Shown here: in pieces, positions 20,201 to 27,399 of the stretch
Layout: each line of letters begins with the position of its first letter
Position numbering within the stretch: position 1 is the first letter of the stretch
Source: Algoriphagus sp. NG3
GTDB taxonomy: Bacteria; Bacteroidota; Bacteroidia; Cytophagales; Cyclobacteriaceae
Assembly (NCBI RefSeq): GCF_034119865.1
Contig: NZ_CP139421.1
Location: 5,372,501 to 5,436,500 of the forward strand
Direction: 5' to 3'
DNA length: 64,000 bases
Translations under genes and position numbers: made by a program
Notes under the pieces: model-generated
Told to the model about the DNA's origin: nothing
The model's input: the letters and a program-made list of their open reading frames with translations, nothing else
Database searches by the model: none

Positions 20201-22758
20201 CCCAGTGCATTACTGATTCCTGCTACCACAGGTCGTGTCCAAGAAAAGCTCGTTCCAGGGGTGGTACTGCTGGCGGTATAAGTTGATGAAACTCCACTGC
20301 AACGAACCTGTGTAATTGGACTGCTTAAAACAGGTTTTGGGTTTACGGTAACGGTTACAGTAAATGGATTTCCTACACAATTTCCGGCTGTCCCTGATCT
20401 CGGGGTTACCGTATAGGTGACAGTCTGAGTAATTGGAGAAGCGTTGACTAAGGTTTGGGAAATAGCCGACTGAGCTGTGGTTTGTGCCGATTCTCCGGTC
20501 ACATTGGGGTTGTCTATGACAGTCCAGGTATATGAGGTATTGGCTGGCACAATGGTTGAACCACTATTGGAAGGATTGACGGTAAAGGCATCTCCACTAC
20601 AAACAGTCGGAGTTTGTGTGGGAATAACAGGTCTTGGGTTGACAGTCACTGTCACCGTAAAAGAATTTCCTACACAGGACCCTGATGTTGGAGTGACCGT
20701 GTAGGTTGCTGTCTGTGTGGTATTAGTTGAATTAGTAAGTGTTCCAGTAATACTGGTGCCGCTACCTGCTATTCCTCCAGTGATTCCGGCAGGGGCCGAA
20801 GGTGCAGACCAAGTATAAGTGGTTCCCGCTGGAACAAGTCCATTGGTTCCATTAGCCGGGGTTACCGAAAATGTTTGATTACTGCACACTGCCCTAGAAA
20901 TTGCCGTCAACGCTGGCTTGGGATTGACTGTGACAGTAACAGTAAAAGGAGGTCCTACACAATTTCCAGTAATTGGTGTCACAGTGTAAGTTGCAGTTTG
21001 CGGCGTATTGCCTGTATTTCTTAAAGTTCCTGAGATAGAAGTACCACTTCCAGCCAAACCTCCAGTCACACCACCGGTAACAGATGGAACTGTCCAAGTA
21101 TAGGTTGTACCAGCAGGGACCAGTCCATTCGTTCCATTTGCCGGGGTTATCGAAAAAGCATCGTCGGTACAAACCGCTGAAGTGATCGGATTTATTGCTG
21201 CGGTGGGATTGACTAGCACGTTTACGAGAAATGGATCACCTGGGCAACCATTTGTTATTGGGGTGACAGTGTAGACTACGGGTCTGGCAATATTGGATGT
21301 GTTGACTAAGGTACCAGAGATTGATGTGCCAGAACCTGCAACTCCACCGGCAACAAAACCATTGGGAGCAGTTGGCGCTGTCCAAGTATAGGTTGTTCCA
21401 GCTGGTATTGTGCCATTGGTTCCTTCTTGTGGGGTTACTGAAAAGCCGGATCCGCTACAGGCTATTTGGCTAATGTCATCAATGTAGGCTATTGGGGCTA
21501 TTGTTTGGGCTATTGTATATACGGAATTACCTGGACCACCACCATTGGTATTATTTCCAAACCAAAAAGCACCTTCATTAACTAGGTCAAAAGTTATTGC
21601 ATTACTACCTGATGCTAGATTGGTTCCGGTATATCCGCCAGGTGAGATGAAGTTCTCAGCTCTAAGGGTAAGAGTATAGGTTCTTGTTTCTCCGAAAGCT
21701 AGATTTCCTGCATTCGTTCTTACATAATAATCAGCCCAACTAGAGCCAAGTGTTGCCCATTTTACACCGATATTAATATCAGGAGTTCCTCCTGCTCCAT
21801 CAGTCCATGCAGCAGTACCTGCATTTCGGATTGTAACTGTAATGTTTCGCTCTTCACCTGGGCACCAAGGTCCAGAACCTAGATCTGCCGAAATGAATTG
21901 AGCTAGATAGGGAGGTGGCTGAATATAAGAAATTCTCACTCTACCATTTCCTCCAATACCACCTGCTCTACTCGTGCCATCATTAGAACGAGACCCGCTT
22001 CCTCCACCTCCCGGAGCAAAACCTTGATTACCATCACCAACAAGCGGAGCGTTTATTCCTACTCCTCCATTTCCTCCATTTCCTCCATTCCCTCCAACAC
22101 CACTGACCCCTCCCCCACTTGCCCCACCATTCCCTCCATTTCCACCTGAAATTCCTCCTGCTGCTCCGGAGCCGCCGGCACCCGCTACGCCCGCACCACT
22201 TCTCCCGCCTCCAGATCCACCATTTACCGTGATTAAAACTGTAGCGCCTCTTAATACTCTTGAGGTTCCCCCAACACCTCCATTTTGAAAATCACCTGCC
22301 GTTCCTCCAACACCAACTTCAATCGTTAGAGTTTCTCCAGGTACTACGGGAATATTATTATTTATTCTATATCCTCCTCCTCCTCCTCCGCCACCTTTAG
22401 CTGCATTTCCAGTGGAGGTTCCCCCGCCGCCGCCGCCGCCACCCCAAACCTCTGTTGAAAGGGAAGTAACTCCTACTGGAACAACAAAGCTTTGAGTTCC
22501 TGGGGTATTATAAGTTTGGACAGTTTGTGCGGAGGTTTCTGTTAAACCATTTCCCAAAAAAAACAACCCCATCAAAACCCCACAACCAACAATCCCCTTT
22601 CTCAAAAAAGGGATAAAAGCAAATTTTTGAAAACTAAGCTTTCGACCTGAATCTATAATTTGAAAAATACCTGAACCGCCCCCTTTCTTAAGCCATCCAA
22701 GGGCCAAAAAAGAGAAGAGGAAAACTCCCAAAACAAAAATCAGATATGCTTTACTCAT
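11293..22758 (-). CDS. Giant secreted PKD-like repeat protein with T9SS sorting domain (paralog 3)
   Basis: 3821 residues. N-terminus: a hydrophobic segment (1-24), then a second one (about 49-78, ending TETSAQ) that looks like the real signal peptide. About 80-290 is glycine-rich. About 290-430 resembles an NBR1-type Ig fold (WTDGAGGTPDINIGVKW). The core holds roughly 18 PKD-like repeats of 90-100 residues, each with two Cys (e.g. AICSxxxFxYxPTS ... GCTNTQNVTVTVNPTP), in two blocks separated by Ig-like units. These are followed by a carbohydrate-binding-like domain (ELVTDGSFTN ... FALDDISFG) and three repeats of the ADQxxCxGxxPxPFTST type. The C-terminus repeats the glycine-rich module, the RILPVEYLYF linker and the T9SS domain ending HKVILRR. 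Predicted surface adhesin or matrix protein of about 390 kDa. The start codon is uncertain because of the double hydrophobic N-terminus. Confidence 0.85.
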   Translation of the reverse strand: MSKAYLIFVLGVFLFSFLALGWLKKGGGSGIFQIIDSGRKLSFQKFAFIPFLRKGIVGCGVLMGLFFLGNGLTETSAQTVQTYNTPGTQSFVVPVGVTSLSTEVWGGGGGGGGTSTGNAAKGGGGGGGGYRINNNIPVVPGETLTIEVGVGGTAGDFQNGGVGGTSRVLRGATVLITVNGGSGGGRSGAGVAGAGGSGAAGGISGGNGGNGGASGGGVSGVGGNGGNGGNGGVGINAPLVGDGNQGFAPGGGGSGSRSNDGTSRAGGIGGNGRVRISYIQPPPYLAQFISADLGSGPWCPGEERNITVTIRNAGTAAWTDGAGGTPDINIGVKWATLGSSWADYYVRTNAGNLAFGETRTYTLTLRAENFISPGGYTGTNLASGSNAITFDLVNEGAFWFGNNTNGGGPGNSVYTIAQTIAPIAYIDDISQIACSGSGFSVTPQEGTNGTIPAGTTYTWTAPTAPNGFVAGGVAGSGTSISGTLVNTSNIARPVVYTVTPITNGCPGDPFLVNVLVNPTAAINPITSAVCTDDAFSITPANGTNGLVPAGTTYTWTVPSVTGGVTGGLAGSGTSISGTLRNTGNTPQTATYTVTPITGNCVGPPFTVTVTVNPKPALTAISRAVCSNQTFSVTPANGTNGLVPAGTTYTWSAPSAPAGITGGIAGSGTSITGTLTNSTNTTQTATYTVTPTSGSCVGNSFTVTVTVNPRPVIPTQTPTVCSGDAFTVNPSNSGSTIVPANTSYTWTVIDNPNVTGESAQTTAQSAISQTLVNASPITQTVTYTVTPRSGTAGNCVGNPFTVTVTVNPKPVLSSPITQVRCSGVSSTYTASSTTPGTSFSWTRPVVAGISNALGSGSGSNVTEILINTTPNPIDVVYVYTLTANGCSNTQNITVTVNPTPILSSSLTPPAVCSNGVFTYSPTSSSSGASFTWTRAAVAGISNAGITSPQTSNPNEILVNTTAEPINVVYAYTSTANGCTNTQDVVVRVNPTPELNSTLTPDAICSNTAFTYTPTSLTLGAIFTWTRATVNGISNAPVTTAQPTNPNEVLVNTTSNPIDVIYAFTISANGCTNTQNVVVSVTPTPTLSSSLTPPAICSDSPFSYNPTSAVSGANFSWTRAAVTGISNAVVTAPQSTNPDEILINTTANPIDVVYTYIISANGCSYTQDVTVTVNPTPTLDSALTPAAVCGDESFTYIPSSATSSAVFTWTRAAVSGISNAAVNTPQTSNPSEVLVNTTQDPIEVIYTYAITANGCTNAQIVTVTVHPTPDISPIATSVCSEDTFIVNPLHGTDGVVPTGTTYIWTVADNPNITGASDQNTPQSTISQTLTNTSTTPQDVTYTVTPISGTCVGNPFTVTVTVNGEVSINAQPSDSSPEVCFGDTFPSISVVASGAAGITYQWYSNATSSNSGGTAVPGAASATFTPPSDIEGESYYYVEVIGPCNTVVSAPTGRYLVTPTVITIETPINATAQTICPGNNFTPLFFEALGANLAYKWYSNTTATTTGGTEILGTDSPSFTPANTEFGPVYYYALASSDCGTLTSAVAGPFAITGSSSTASDQTLCVYTPLDPVITHTATGTTGINSDGVAGVNGLPPGISASWSAGVITISGTPTSAVGSPFNYAIPLIGACGTEVATGTINVNPQAEINAISRSICTGGSFNVTPQDGTDGTIPAGTTYQWAVPVVTGGITGGAAGSGTEIVGTLVNPSNSIQTATYNVSPISGTCTGPDFTVTVMVNPTPSLSSTLSPPQICSNTLFIYTPTSAVTGATFTWTRAVLTGISNSAGNGSGNINETLINTTSNPIDVIYTYEISANGCTNTQQVAVRVNPTPTLSSDLTTSTICGNSTFSYTPTSDVSGAIFTWTRAAVTGISNPAITNPQSSNPNETLINTTNDPIDVVYAFTISANGCSSTQNLTVTVNPRPILSSTLAPTAICSGATFTYTPTSASPTATFTWTRAAVTGISNAAMSSPQSSSPNEALVNTTPNAIDVTYIFTINDHGCTNTQNVRVTVKPNPVLNSTLTPPAICSGSTFTYAPTTAISGTSITWTRPALSGISNTAITTPQASNPNETLVNTTAAPIDVVYVYSLTANGCTNTQNVTVSVNPTPTLSSTLTPAAVCSNSAFVYFPTSVTSGASFSWTRAAVAGISNAAGSGSGNINETLVNTTANPIEVGYAYTITANGCSSTQNVTVRVNPTPNITGSPIDITICSGETFNFTPQNGVNGRVPAGTTYTWGVTNNTNIGGESGQISPQTSISQTLTNTTSSIQQVTYTVTPITGSCASGTPFTIVIRVKPRPTVNSITSPSPVCNGSTVPGRNFSGTGVSGFTTIYQWTNSNPSIGLAASGTGNIPSFSAINNGATAATATITVTPMANGCAGTPRTFTITVNPAPIVAIVPDYCVVGGQVQLVANSNVAGTTWLWNTGQTTQSILVDLSGNYAVTATAPNGCTTTESIGVAQELVTDGSFTNFDPNNLTFTTGYSYQVDNPSVNDELIPEGRYGVGTNANNYHPNFWGTQDLTNNSVGPRNMMILNGFPGSNNTTIWQQTVTVEPNTEYYFTASAMSLNAVAPFARLRFEVNGVQVGTVANLAAGVNNNSNNGWQRFYSDPVWNSGSVSGPITIRIVNLEPAAGGNDFALDDISFGTLKPFIVLTSGVGTDNQTVCQDSPITDITYSAGSGIFGPEVTGLPPGVTSVWNGVSLQFIGSPTAAGTFNYTITTVGTCVPATATGTITVRSTPNAGVIGADQTVCAGQNPVALSSTQNGTGQSGSTISYLWESNTNVTTPNWTVIPGQTAATYSPPVLSSTTQYRRITLATLGGLTCESPPTAPVTVTVQNVPTPGSIAADQAVCMGRDPAPFTSTAAGNGDGTITYRWESAVEDFTSWSTVAGAVGANYDAPVGLSETTRFRRVTISTLNGVACESAPTSQVQVNVNPEPTAGTITSDQEICSGGNPAPFTSTADGTGAGTVYYIWEIAVSPFTDWSEISGANLPTYDPPAGLTVNTQYRRTTVSAFNGVTCESVPTNPVEITILPEIDVDPANSDPILCLNVPQPVTIIHTSTGATGIANEGIPGANGLPLGISAAFNSATGDITISGTPTEAGSFNYTILVTGGCGSVSATGTITVDDPTYPITSIEVDNPAVGSSPPYVSSFTVYSPELTPGDYQIIYSTSGANAITDQTISITVTTLGQFTFQSLPYSNEGTTILTINSIQGITDLCPFSVPSNNTAPYGINCSTEYLEAGGDASYSVGAGVSEVTIQVFGDGGTNTATIPVSAGQQIFLVFDGSDIFATQVPDTEPVADRLTQSIVSTTGPNGRFVITYDCTTPPPCSGTGDVFQYTDSEGYTVIRVTGDCSSWTWAAPDGLDEFEVLVVGGGGGGGFGESAGGGGGGAVVYQQFIGITMNGLPGLQGAAFELTPGGIGLGATTSSEQGENGGDSFFTGSTFNFEGGNTFSDISASGGGGGGSSSSTSLIRQGEPGASGGGGAAYGSDQSNGGTGTNGNNGGNAIAESFGTAGAGGGGTTVVGEGGTYSAGGQVMTAGSGGNGEFRTISGEEIHYGAGGGGTSSGATVNEPGMGGSQYTVGGSTFYAGGRGNNTGVGLPATTFGSGGGAGRTGGSNGFQGVVYIRYPNFRILPVEYLYFRARYNTNQRSGTLTWATAKEWENDRFEIERAVNDIKEWVKIDEVAGSGYSEAEVAYNYSDRKLPTAGGNIFYRLKQFDFDGDFTYSETRSIKVEPLPGYSYWIVFPNPTTGNPINLEMLDAGAYNEERITVRLISATGEFEVIEGKSAYQLSVELSNTLATKSAGIYTLEINWGTFKEYHKVILRR

Positions 22759-22963
22759 TCCCAGGCAGTTGGGTAAAGGCGGGCTCTGTAAATGTACACG
22801 AAAATGTATTTCAAGAAGATAAATGTTCTGAAGGGCACTATTTTTTCGCAGTTTATCATCATTTCAAAGCTTACTTTTCAGGATTATCTATGGAAGCTCC
22901 TATTATCATTTGTTAGTTGTGACCCATCTTCTGGCACTATCAATTCCCATTACTCGAGAATGG

Positions 22964-22997
22964 AATAAAAAACCTTTCGGCAAGATCATCTGAAAGG
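22964..22997 (-). terminator. Possible terminator for the small upstream ORF
   Basis: On the minus strand CCTTTC (22992-22997) pairs with GAAAGG (22973-22978), followed by TTTTTT. The loop contains the TGA stop of the 137-residue frame. The rest of the 22759-22985 spacer shows no gene; GAAATGTA-like sequence near 22800 is a poor match to a -7 box for the giant gene. Confidence 0.45.
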
Positions 22998-23399
22998 CTT
23001 AGTAGGTTGGGGGATGGAGTGGGGCTTTTTTAAGTAAAATGGGATATTTATTCTCCCGATATAGGTGATTTCTGAGGTGATATTTTTAGAAGAAAAGGTT
23101 TGGGAATCCTCCAGAATTGAAATTTGACCTAAATCTAAATTAGGTGTGTGTATATTTTTACTTGATATGGATCTAAAAAAGATAAATTCAGGAATTTCTT
23201 TGATTGAATAGCATAGATCCAAAGATTCTAGTAATCTAATCGAATTCTGCGGTTCGGAAGAGGCATTATCAGCGTCAAAAGCTCTAGGGAAAGCCTTGAT
23301 TATGGGACACAGGAAAAAAGTCAGAAAGAAAAACCTTCTCAGTAAATTGAAATTAGTATGTAAATTTCTGTAGTTGTTTACCATAGGCAAGCATCTCAT
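22986..23399 (-). CDS. Small hypothetical protein with N-terminal hydrophobic segment
   Basis: 137 residues, unrecognised. Residues about 20-37 (LRRFFFLTFFLCPIIKAF) form a hydrophobic stretch after two Arg, compatible with a signal peptide or anchor; the rest is polar, with a Ser/Ile-rich middle and a basic, proline-containing tail. A second Met at residue 6 (23384) is an alternative start. Support for being real comes from its same-strand position upstream of the giant gene and from a hairpin plus T-run at its stop codon. Against it: no domain and modest length. It could be a spurious frame. Confidence 0.35.
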   Translation of the reverse strand: MRCLPMVNNYRNLHTNFNLLRRFFFLTFFLCPIIKAFPRAFDADNASSEPQNSIRLLESLDLCYSIKEIPEFIFFRSISSKNIHTPNLDLGQISILEDSQTFSSKNITSEITYIGRINIPFYLKKPHSIPQPTKPFR

Positions 23400-23751
23400 T
23401 TTGAGCGAAATAAAATCCTATTTATTCCCAAATGCAAACAATAATAACGTTGAATTAATCAGAAAGCAAAATTCTGATTTTAAGCACATTTTTTAATCCT
23501 CCAAATGCAAAATACCATGTTAATGAAAATGGATATAATGTTCTGGCTGTTGGTTTAACTTTTTTCACCTCAATCCTGAAGCTCAGCCTCTTGCTGATGT
23601 CGGTTCAGACTAAGGATAAGAAAATCCAGAATTTTTATCCTTCTTAAAGTCAAAAAGACCAATATATCTATTGCTCCTTTCATTTTCATCAAAAAAATAA
23701 CCCCGACCAATATGGCCGGGGTTTCGTAATAAATTCTGAGAAAGGCGGTAA
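23400..23751. other. 352-base spacer with stacked hairpins
   Basis: Besides the rho terminator at its right end, the region holds two nearby stem-loops: CTGAA (23576-23580) with TTCAG (23604-23608) enclosing CAGC/GCTG, and AAGGATAA (23612-23619) with TTATCCTT (23635-23642). This is dense secondary structure for a short AT-rich spacer and may represent a small RNA; no family is recognised. Confidence 0.3.
23691..23723 (-). terminator. Rho-independent terminator of rho
   Basis: Minus strand AACCCCGGCC (23714-23723) pairs with GGTCGGGGTT (23699-23708), ten base pairs including one G-U, with a 5-base loop and an AT-rich tail containing seven T. It starts 28 bases beyond the rho stop codon. Confidence 0.85.
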
Positions 23752-25554
23752 TTACCCGTTCATTGAAATCAAGAACTCCGCATTGTCTCTGGTTCCCTTC
23801 ATTCTTTGCAGAAGGAACTCCATGGATTCCTGGGAATTCATATCGCTCATCAGCTTACGGAGTATCCATACGCGTTGCATTTCTTCTTTGTCCATCAGTA
23901 GATCCTCACGACGTGTGCCTGAGTTGAGCACATCGATGGAAGGATAGATTCTTCTGTTGGCAAGCTTACGGTCTAGGGCTAGTTCCATGTTGCCGGTTCC
24001 TTTGAATTCCTCAAAGATCACCTCATCCATTTTAGATCCTGTCTCTACGAGAGCTGTAGCGATGATGGTCAATGAACCACCGTTTTCTACGTTACGTGCC
24101 GCACCGAAGAAACGCTTTGGTTTGTGAAGGGCATTGGCATCCACACCACCGGAAAGGATTTTTCCTGAGCTTGGTACTACCGTGTTGTGGGCTCTTGCAA
24201 GTCTGGTGATGGAATCCAACAGGATCACTACATCATGGCCTACTTCCACCATACGCTTGGCTTTTTCCAAAACTATATTGGACACTTTCACATGTCTGTC
24301 GGCTGTCTCATCAAATGTGGAGGAGATCACCTCTGCATTTACTGATCTTGCCATATCCGTCACTTCCTCAGGACGCTCGTCGATCAATAGTATCATCAGG
24401 TGAACTTCCGGATGATTTTTGGTGATGGCATTTGCGATCTGCTGTAGCAATACCGTTTTACCGGTTTTTGGCTGTGCTACGATCATACCTCGCTGACCTT
24501 TTCCGATAGGGGCAAAAAGATCCACTACACGCGTGGAGAATTTGTCTCCTGAGGTAGAGAGGTTTAATCTTTCTTCAGGGAAAAGAGGGGTCAGGTACTC
24601 GAAAGGAACACGGTCTCTGATCTCATCCGTGGTCTTGCCGTTAACAGTGAAAATCTTCAAGAGGGCAAAATACTTCTCCCCTTCTTTAGGCGGTCTGATC
24701 GATCCTTTGATGTGATCGCCGGTTTTAAGTCCAAAAAGCTTTACCTGGCTTGGAGATACATAGATATCGTCCGGAGAAGCAAGGTAGTTGTAATCTAAGG
24801 AGCGGAGGAAACCATATCCTTCCTGCATCATTTCCAATACACCTTCGTTGTCAATCACGCCATCAAACTCCCTTGGATTGACTCCTGGACGTCGGCGGCT
24901 TGTGTGAGGGACAGTTTCTGCTGCAGGAGCCATCACTTCATCAGGCGACTTGAAATTTCTCCTTCTTGGGAGTTCTATCTCCTGCTCAGGTTTAGGCTGT
25001 TGAGGAATGTTTTTAGGTTTTTCTTCGGAAGCTTGAGCAGCTGGTTCTGCATCCTCAATGGCTTTGCGCCTAGGTCTGAATGTCTTTGGTTCCTCAGTGG
25101 AGGTTTCAGCTTTTGGTTGTGGGGCTTTATCGGGACGTTCTGGCTGGGCTTCTTTTTTCGCTTTCCAGTCCGGCTTAGCATCCTTGTCGTTCCTTGCTTC
25201 TGCTGGTTTTTTAGACTCTTCCGCAGGAGTTTCCTCCGCTTTCGGAATGGCAGTGACGTTCTGTCTCTTAAACTTCGGTTTGTATTCCGCTTCCTCTACA
25301 GGTTTCGGGGCAGCGGGAGTAGAAGCTTTAGCTGCTTCTACTGGCTTTTCCGGGTTTTTTTCAGTTTCTGAAGGGGTAGAGGGTGAAGGTTTCTTTTTTG
25401 GAAGGGCTTGCTCAGGCGTGATGGCCTGCTGGTCTAGGATGGCATAGACGAGTTCGTCTTTCTTTAGAGATTTGCGGTTTTTTACACCTAGCTCCTCAGC
25501 GATTTCCTTCAGCTCAGATAATAATCTGACTCTGAGTTCTTCTATGTTGTACAT
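23752..25554 (-). CDS. rho: Transcription termination factor Rho
   Basis: 600 residues from the Met at 25554 ([20 protein letters not shown]), the usual Rho N-terminal helix; a longer frame upstream adds 39 residues that do not resemble Rho. The N-terminal SAP-like helices are followed by a Bacteroidota-type low-complexity insert (about 55-220) rich in K, P, E and A. Then come the RNA-binding cold-shock-like domain ([14 protein letters not shown]) and the hexameric RecA-type ATPase. The Walker A is [12 protein letters not shown] and the Walker [17 protein letters not shown]; the Q-loop region is [20 protein letters not shown]. It ends nascent transcripts by RNA translocation. It is a single-gene unit with its own terminator. 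Confident by full-length match to known Rho motifs. Confidence 0.97.
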   Translation of the reverse strand: MYNIEELRVRLLSELKEIAEELGVKNRKSLKKDELVYAILDQQAITPEQALPKKKPSPSTPSETEKNPEKPVEAAKASTPAAPKPVEEAEYKPKFKRQNVTAIPKAEETPAEESKKPAEARNDKDAKPDWKAKKEAQPERPDKAPQPKAETSTEEPKTFRPRRKAIEDAEPAAQASEEKPKNIPQQPKPEQEIELPRRRNFKSPDEVMAPAAETVPHTSRRRPGVNPREFDGVIDNEGVLEMMQEGYGFLRSLDYNYLASPDDIYVSPSQVKLFGLKTGDHIKGSIRPPKEGEKYFALLKIFTVNGKTTDEIRDRVPFEYLTPLFPEERLNLSTSGDKFSTRVVDLFAPIGKGQRGMIVAQPKTGKTVLLQQIANAITKNHPEVHLMILLIDERPEEVTDMARSVNAEVISSTFDETADRHVKVSNIVLEKAKRMVEVGHDVVILLDSITRLARAHNTVVPSSGKILSGGVDANALHKPKRFFGAARNVENGGSLTIIATALVETGSKMDEVIFEEFKGTGNMELALDRKLANRRIYPSIDVLNSGTRREDLLMDKEEMQRVWILRKLMSDMNSQESMEFLLQRMKGTRDNAEFLISMNG

Positions 25555-25744
25555 AAAGAGGGGATGAAATAAATATAATGTAGTAAATGCGGTATTTGAG
25601 ATCGTGGATGATTTTCCGAGCAAAAAAGATCTGCAGAAAACACTCAAGCCAAAGTGGGCTGACTTGCTCATTCACGGTGATGTCACAATATTAAGTTATG
25701 TGTTTGTATAAAACAAATATTTATCCTTTATAGGTGGTTTTTTA

Positions 25745-25807
25745 TGAAAGTCTCGAATGGTTTCCCGCAAATTTTCGCAGAGAAGGACGCAGATCTCCGC
25801 AGATTAC
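25745..25807. repeat. GCAGA-type intergenic repeat, copy A
   Basis: Sequence of the form GAAAGTCTC..ATGGTTTCCCGCAAATTTTCGCAGAGAAGGACGCAGATCTCCGCAGATTA (broken into GCAGA units spaced 10-13 bases). It is aligned over about 60 bases with copy B at 25867-25929. Similar CGCAGAttttCGCAGA arrays are dispersed in intergenic regions of many Bacteroidota genomes (general knowledge, not checked here). Confidence 0.55.
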
Positions 25808-25866
25808 TTGAAAAGGGAGTTTTTCATTGGTTTTCGTTTGAGAAGTCCTGGGTCATGATTTTTTTC

Positions 25867-25929
25867 TGAAAGTCTCACATGGTTTCCTGCAGATTTTCGT
25901 GGAAAAAAAATGCGGAATACTGAAGATTA
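25867..25929. repeat. GCAGA-type intergenic repeat, copy B (decayed)
   Basis: Shares GAAAGTCTC, ATGGTTTCC and GCAgATTTTCG with copy A in the same order and spacing, but later units have decayed (TGCGGA, TGAAGATTAC). The pair flanks the downstream end of recO. Confidence 0.5.
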
Positions 25930-25994
25930 CATGTAAAAAACTTTTATGGTGAATTCCCCGATTCATGGCTGTGTATTCAGCTGTTTGGTCGGAT

Positions 25995-26684
25995 TTAAAC
26001 ATTCAGTTGCCTTAAAATCATCAAAGATTTCCAGTTTCCGGGATTATCCAAATGCTGGCTATAGAAGTCTAGCAGGTGATCCAAAAGCTTCTGACGGAGT
26101 ATTTTGCTTATTCTAGTTTGGTTGGCAAAAGAGTCCTTCATCAGATCAGAAAGGTAATTTTGTGCTTGTTGTAGCTCAATTGCAGAAAAGGGCTGGGAGC
26201 GACTTTCGGACAAAAAGCCCTCAGCATCTTCTGGCGCAAAACCTAAATACCTGGCATTTTCAATCAGAAATACCAATGGGAACTGTCCAAGCAGCGCTTC
26301 TTTGCTGTCGAGATCAAGGATACATTCTTTCAGGAAATCGTAAAGCGATTCGTTCTGGTAATTCTCATAGATGGACTTGCTGACCACCTCTGTGATGAAA
26401 AGAGCGATCCCGGTACGGGTGAAATCAAAAGGGATAAGTTGTTGTGGTCTATGGAGCTGGGCTTCGGAGATTCGCTGTAAGCCGGTACTGTCTTTGTCAT
26501 AAACCACCAGGTCAAGAAGGGTAAGAGGCTGGTAAAGCGCTATTTTCGATTTATTTCCCTGGGTACGAACACCATTTACCAGGTAAGCTTTCAGTCCAAG
26601 CTCCCGGGTAAAAATCTTTACGATGATACTCGATTCTTTGTACCGTATGGAACTCAGTACTATCCCTTGGGTTTTTTTAAGCAT
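25995..26684 (-). CDS. recO: DNA repair protein RecO
   Basis: 229 residues, the normal RecO length. The N-terminus (MLKKTQGIVLSSIRYKESSIIVKIFTRE) is the OB-fold of RecO, followed by GLKAYLVNGVR and the helical C-terminal half. Like many Bacteroidota RecO proteins it lacks the four-Cys zinc site. RecO with RecR loads RecA onto SSB-coated gaps in the RecFOR recombinational repair pathway. The gene stands alone between GCAGA repeats, on the same strand as rho and tdk. Confidence 0.92.
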   Translation of the reverse strand: MLKKTQGIVLSSIRYKESSIIVKIFTRELGLKAYLVNGVRTQGNKSKIALYQPLTLLDLVVYDKDSTGLQRISEAQLHRPQQLIPFDFTRTGIALFITEVVSKSIYENYQNESLYDFLKECILDLDSKEALLGQFPLVFLIENARYLGFAPEDAEGFLSESRSQPFSAIELQQAQNYLSDLMKDSFANQTRISKILRQKLLDHLLDFYSQHLDNPGNWKSLMILRQLNV

Positions 26685-26714
26685 TCTTTTATGTTTCCTT
26701 TAAATTTCCGCGTT

Positions 26715-26760
26715 GTTTCCCGCAGATCAACGCAGAAAAATACGCAGCTATCACGCAGAT
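26715..26760. repeat. GCAGA-type intergenic repeat, copy C
   Basis: TTTCCCGCAGATCAACGCAG followed by AAAAATACGCAG and CACGCAGAT: four GCAG units spaced about 12 bases. It lies in the 120-base gap between recO and tdk and matches the unit pattern of copies A and B on the other side of recO. Confidence 0.5.
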
Positions 26761-26806
26761 ATTTTATAAAAGGACAGACATCCAACACCGGACATCCCAC
26801 ATCAAC

Positions 26807-27391
26807 CTATTTTCTGTCTTCATAAAAACATTTTCTACATCGGGCCTCATAACTTTCCTTTTCGCCCAGAACCACCTTTTCTTGGGCATCCGAGAGCCGG
26901 AATGAAAACGCTGCCAAATCCCCGCACTTCATGCATACAGCATTCACCTTAGTGACAAATTCGGCTATTGCCATCAACTTGGGCATGGGTTCAAATGGAT
27001 TTCCCTCAAAGTCCATATCCAGCCCGGCTAATATGACTCGTTTTCCCTGATTGGCGAGTTTTTGTGCCACAGACACAATCTGTTCATCGAAGAACTGCAC
27101 CTCATCTATGCCTACCACGTCGCAGTCCCCGCTTAATAAGAGGATGTCATCAGCAAAGTGGACAGGAGTGGAGCGTATGGAGTTTTCGTTATGTGAAACC
27201 ACATCATTTTCATCGTAGCGCTTATCTATCGAGGGTTTGAAGATCTCTACTTTTTGTTTTGCTATTTTGGCACGGTTCAGACGACGGATCAATTCTTCTG
27301 TCTTCCCGGAAAACATCGAGCCACAGATCACCTCGATCTGCCCTTTTCTGCCTGGGGCCTTAAGTCTGCCTATTGAAGGTTCTAAAAACAT
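26807..27391 (-). CDS. tdk: Thymidine kinase
   Basis: 194 residues, a typical type II (human TK1-like) thymidine kinase that phosphorylates thymidine to dTMP in pyrimidine salvage. The P-loop is [12 protein letters not shown] (about 22-33), the Walker B-like DxxQ segment is [11 protein letters not shown], and a C-terminal zinc-binding lasso has two CxxC pairs (CMKC and CRKC). It starts 8 bases after the stop of the ferredoxin gene, so the two are probably co-transcribed. Confidence 0.95.
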   Translation of the reverse strand: MFLEPSIGRLKAPGRKGQIEVICGSMFSGKTEELIRRLNRAKIAKQKVEIFKPSIDKRYDENDVVSHNENSIRSTPVHFADDILLLSGDCDVVGIDEVQFFDEQIVSVAQKLANQGKRVILAGLDMDFEGNPFEPMPKLMAIAEFVTKVNAVCMKCGDLAAFSFRLSDAQEKVVLGEKESYEARCRKCFYEDRK

Positions 27392-27399
27392 ATCTGTTG

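Larger units (their letters stand above)
25555..25994. other. 440-base spacer upstream of rho carrying repeats
   Basis: Contains the rho leader and two copies of a degenerate GCAGA-rich repeat (listed separately). No TAnnTTTG match was found on the minus strand close to rho; CAAATATT near 25718 is a near miss. No credible gene. Confidence 0.4.

Noticed and set aside
11293..22758. Repeated DNA in the giant gene as a possible CRISPR or tandem-repeat array
   Set aside because: Repeats keep an open reading frame and vary mainly at the protein level with units near 270-300 bases, so they are protein-domain repeats.
24904..25371. Phe/Arg-rich frame opposite rho
   Set aside because: Antisense to the low-complexity Lys/Glu/Pro insert of Rho; same for 25058-25447.
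25555..25671. 39-residue N-terminal extension of Rho
   Set aside because: Does not resemble Rho, and the Met at 25554 starts the conserved N-terminal helix.
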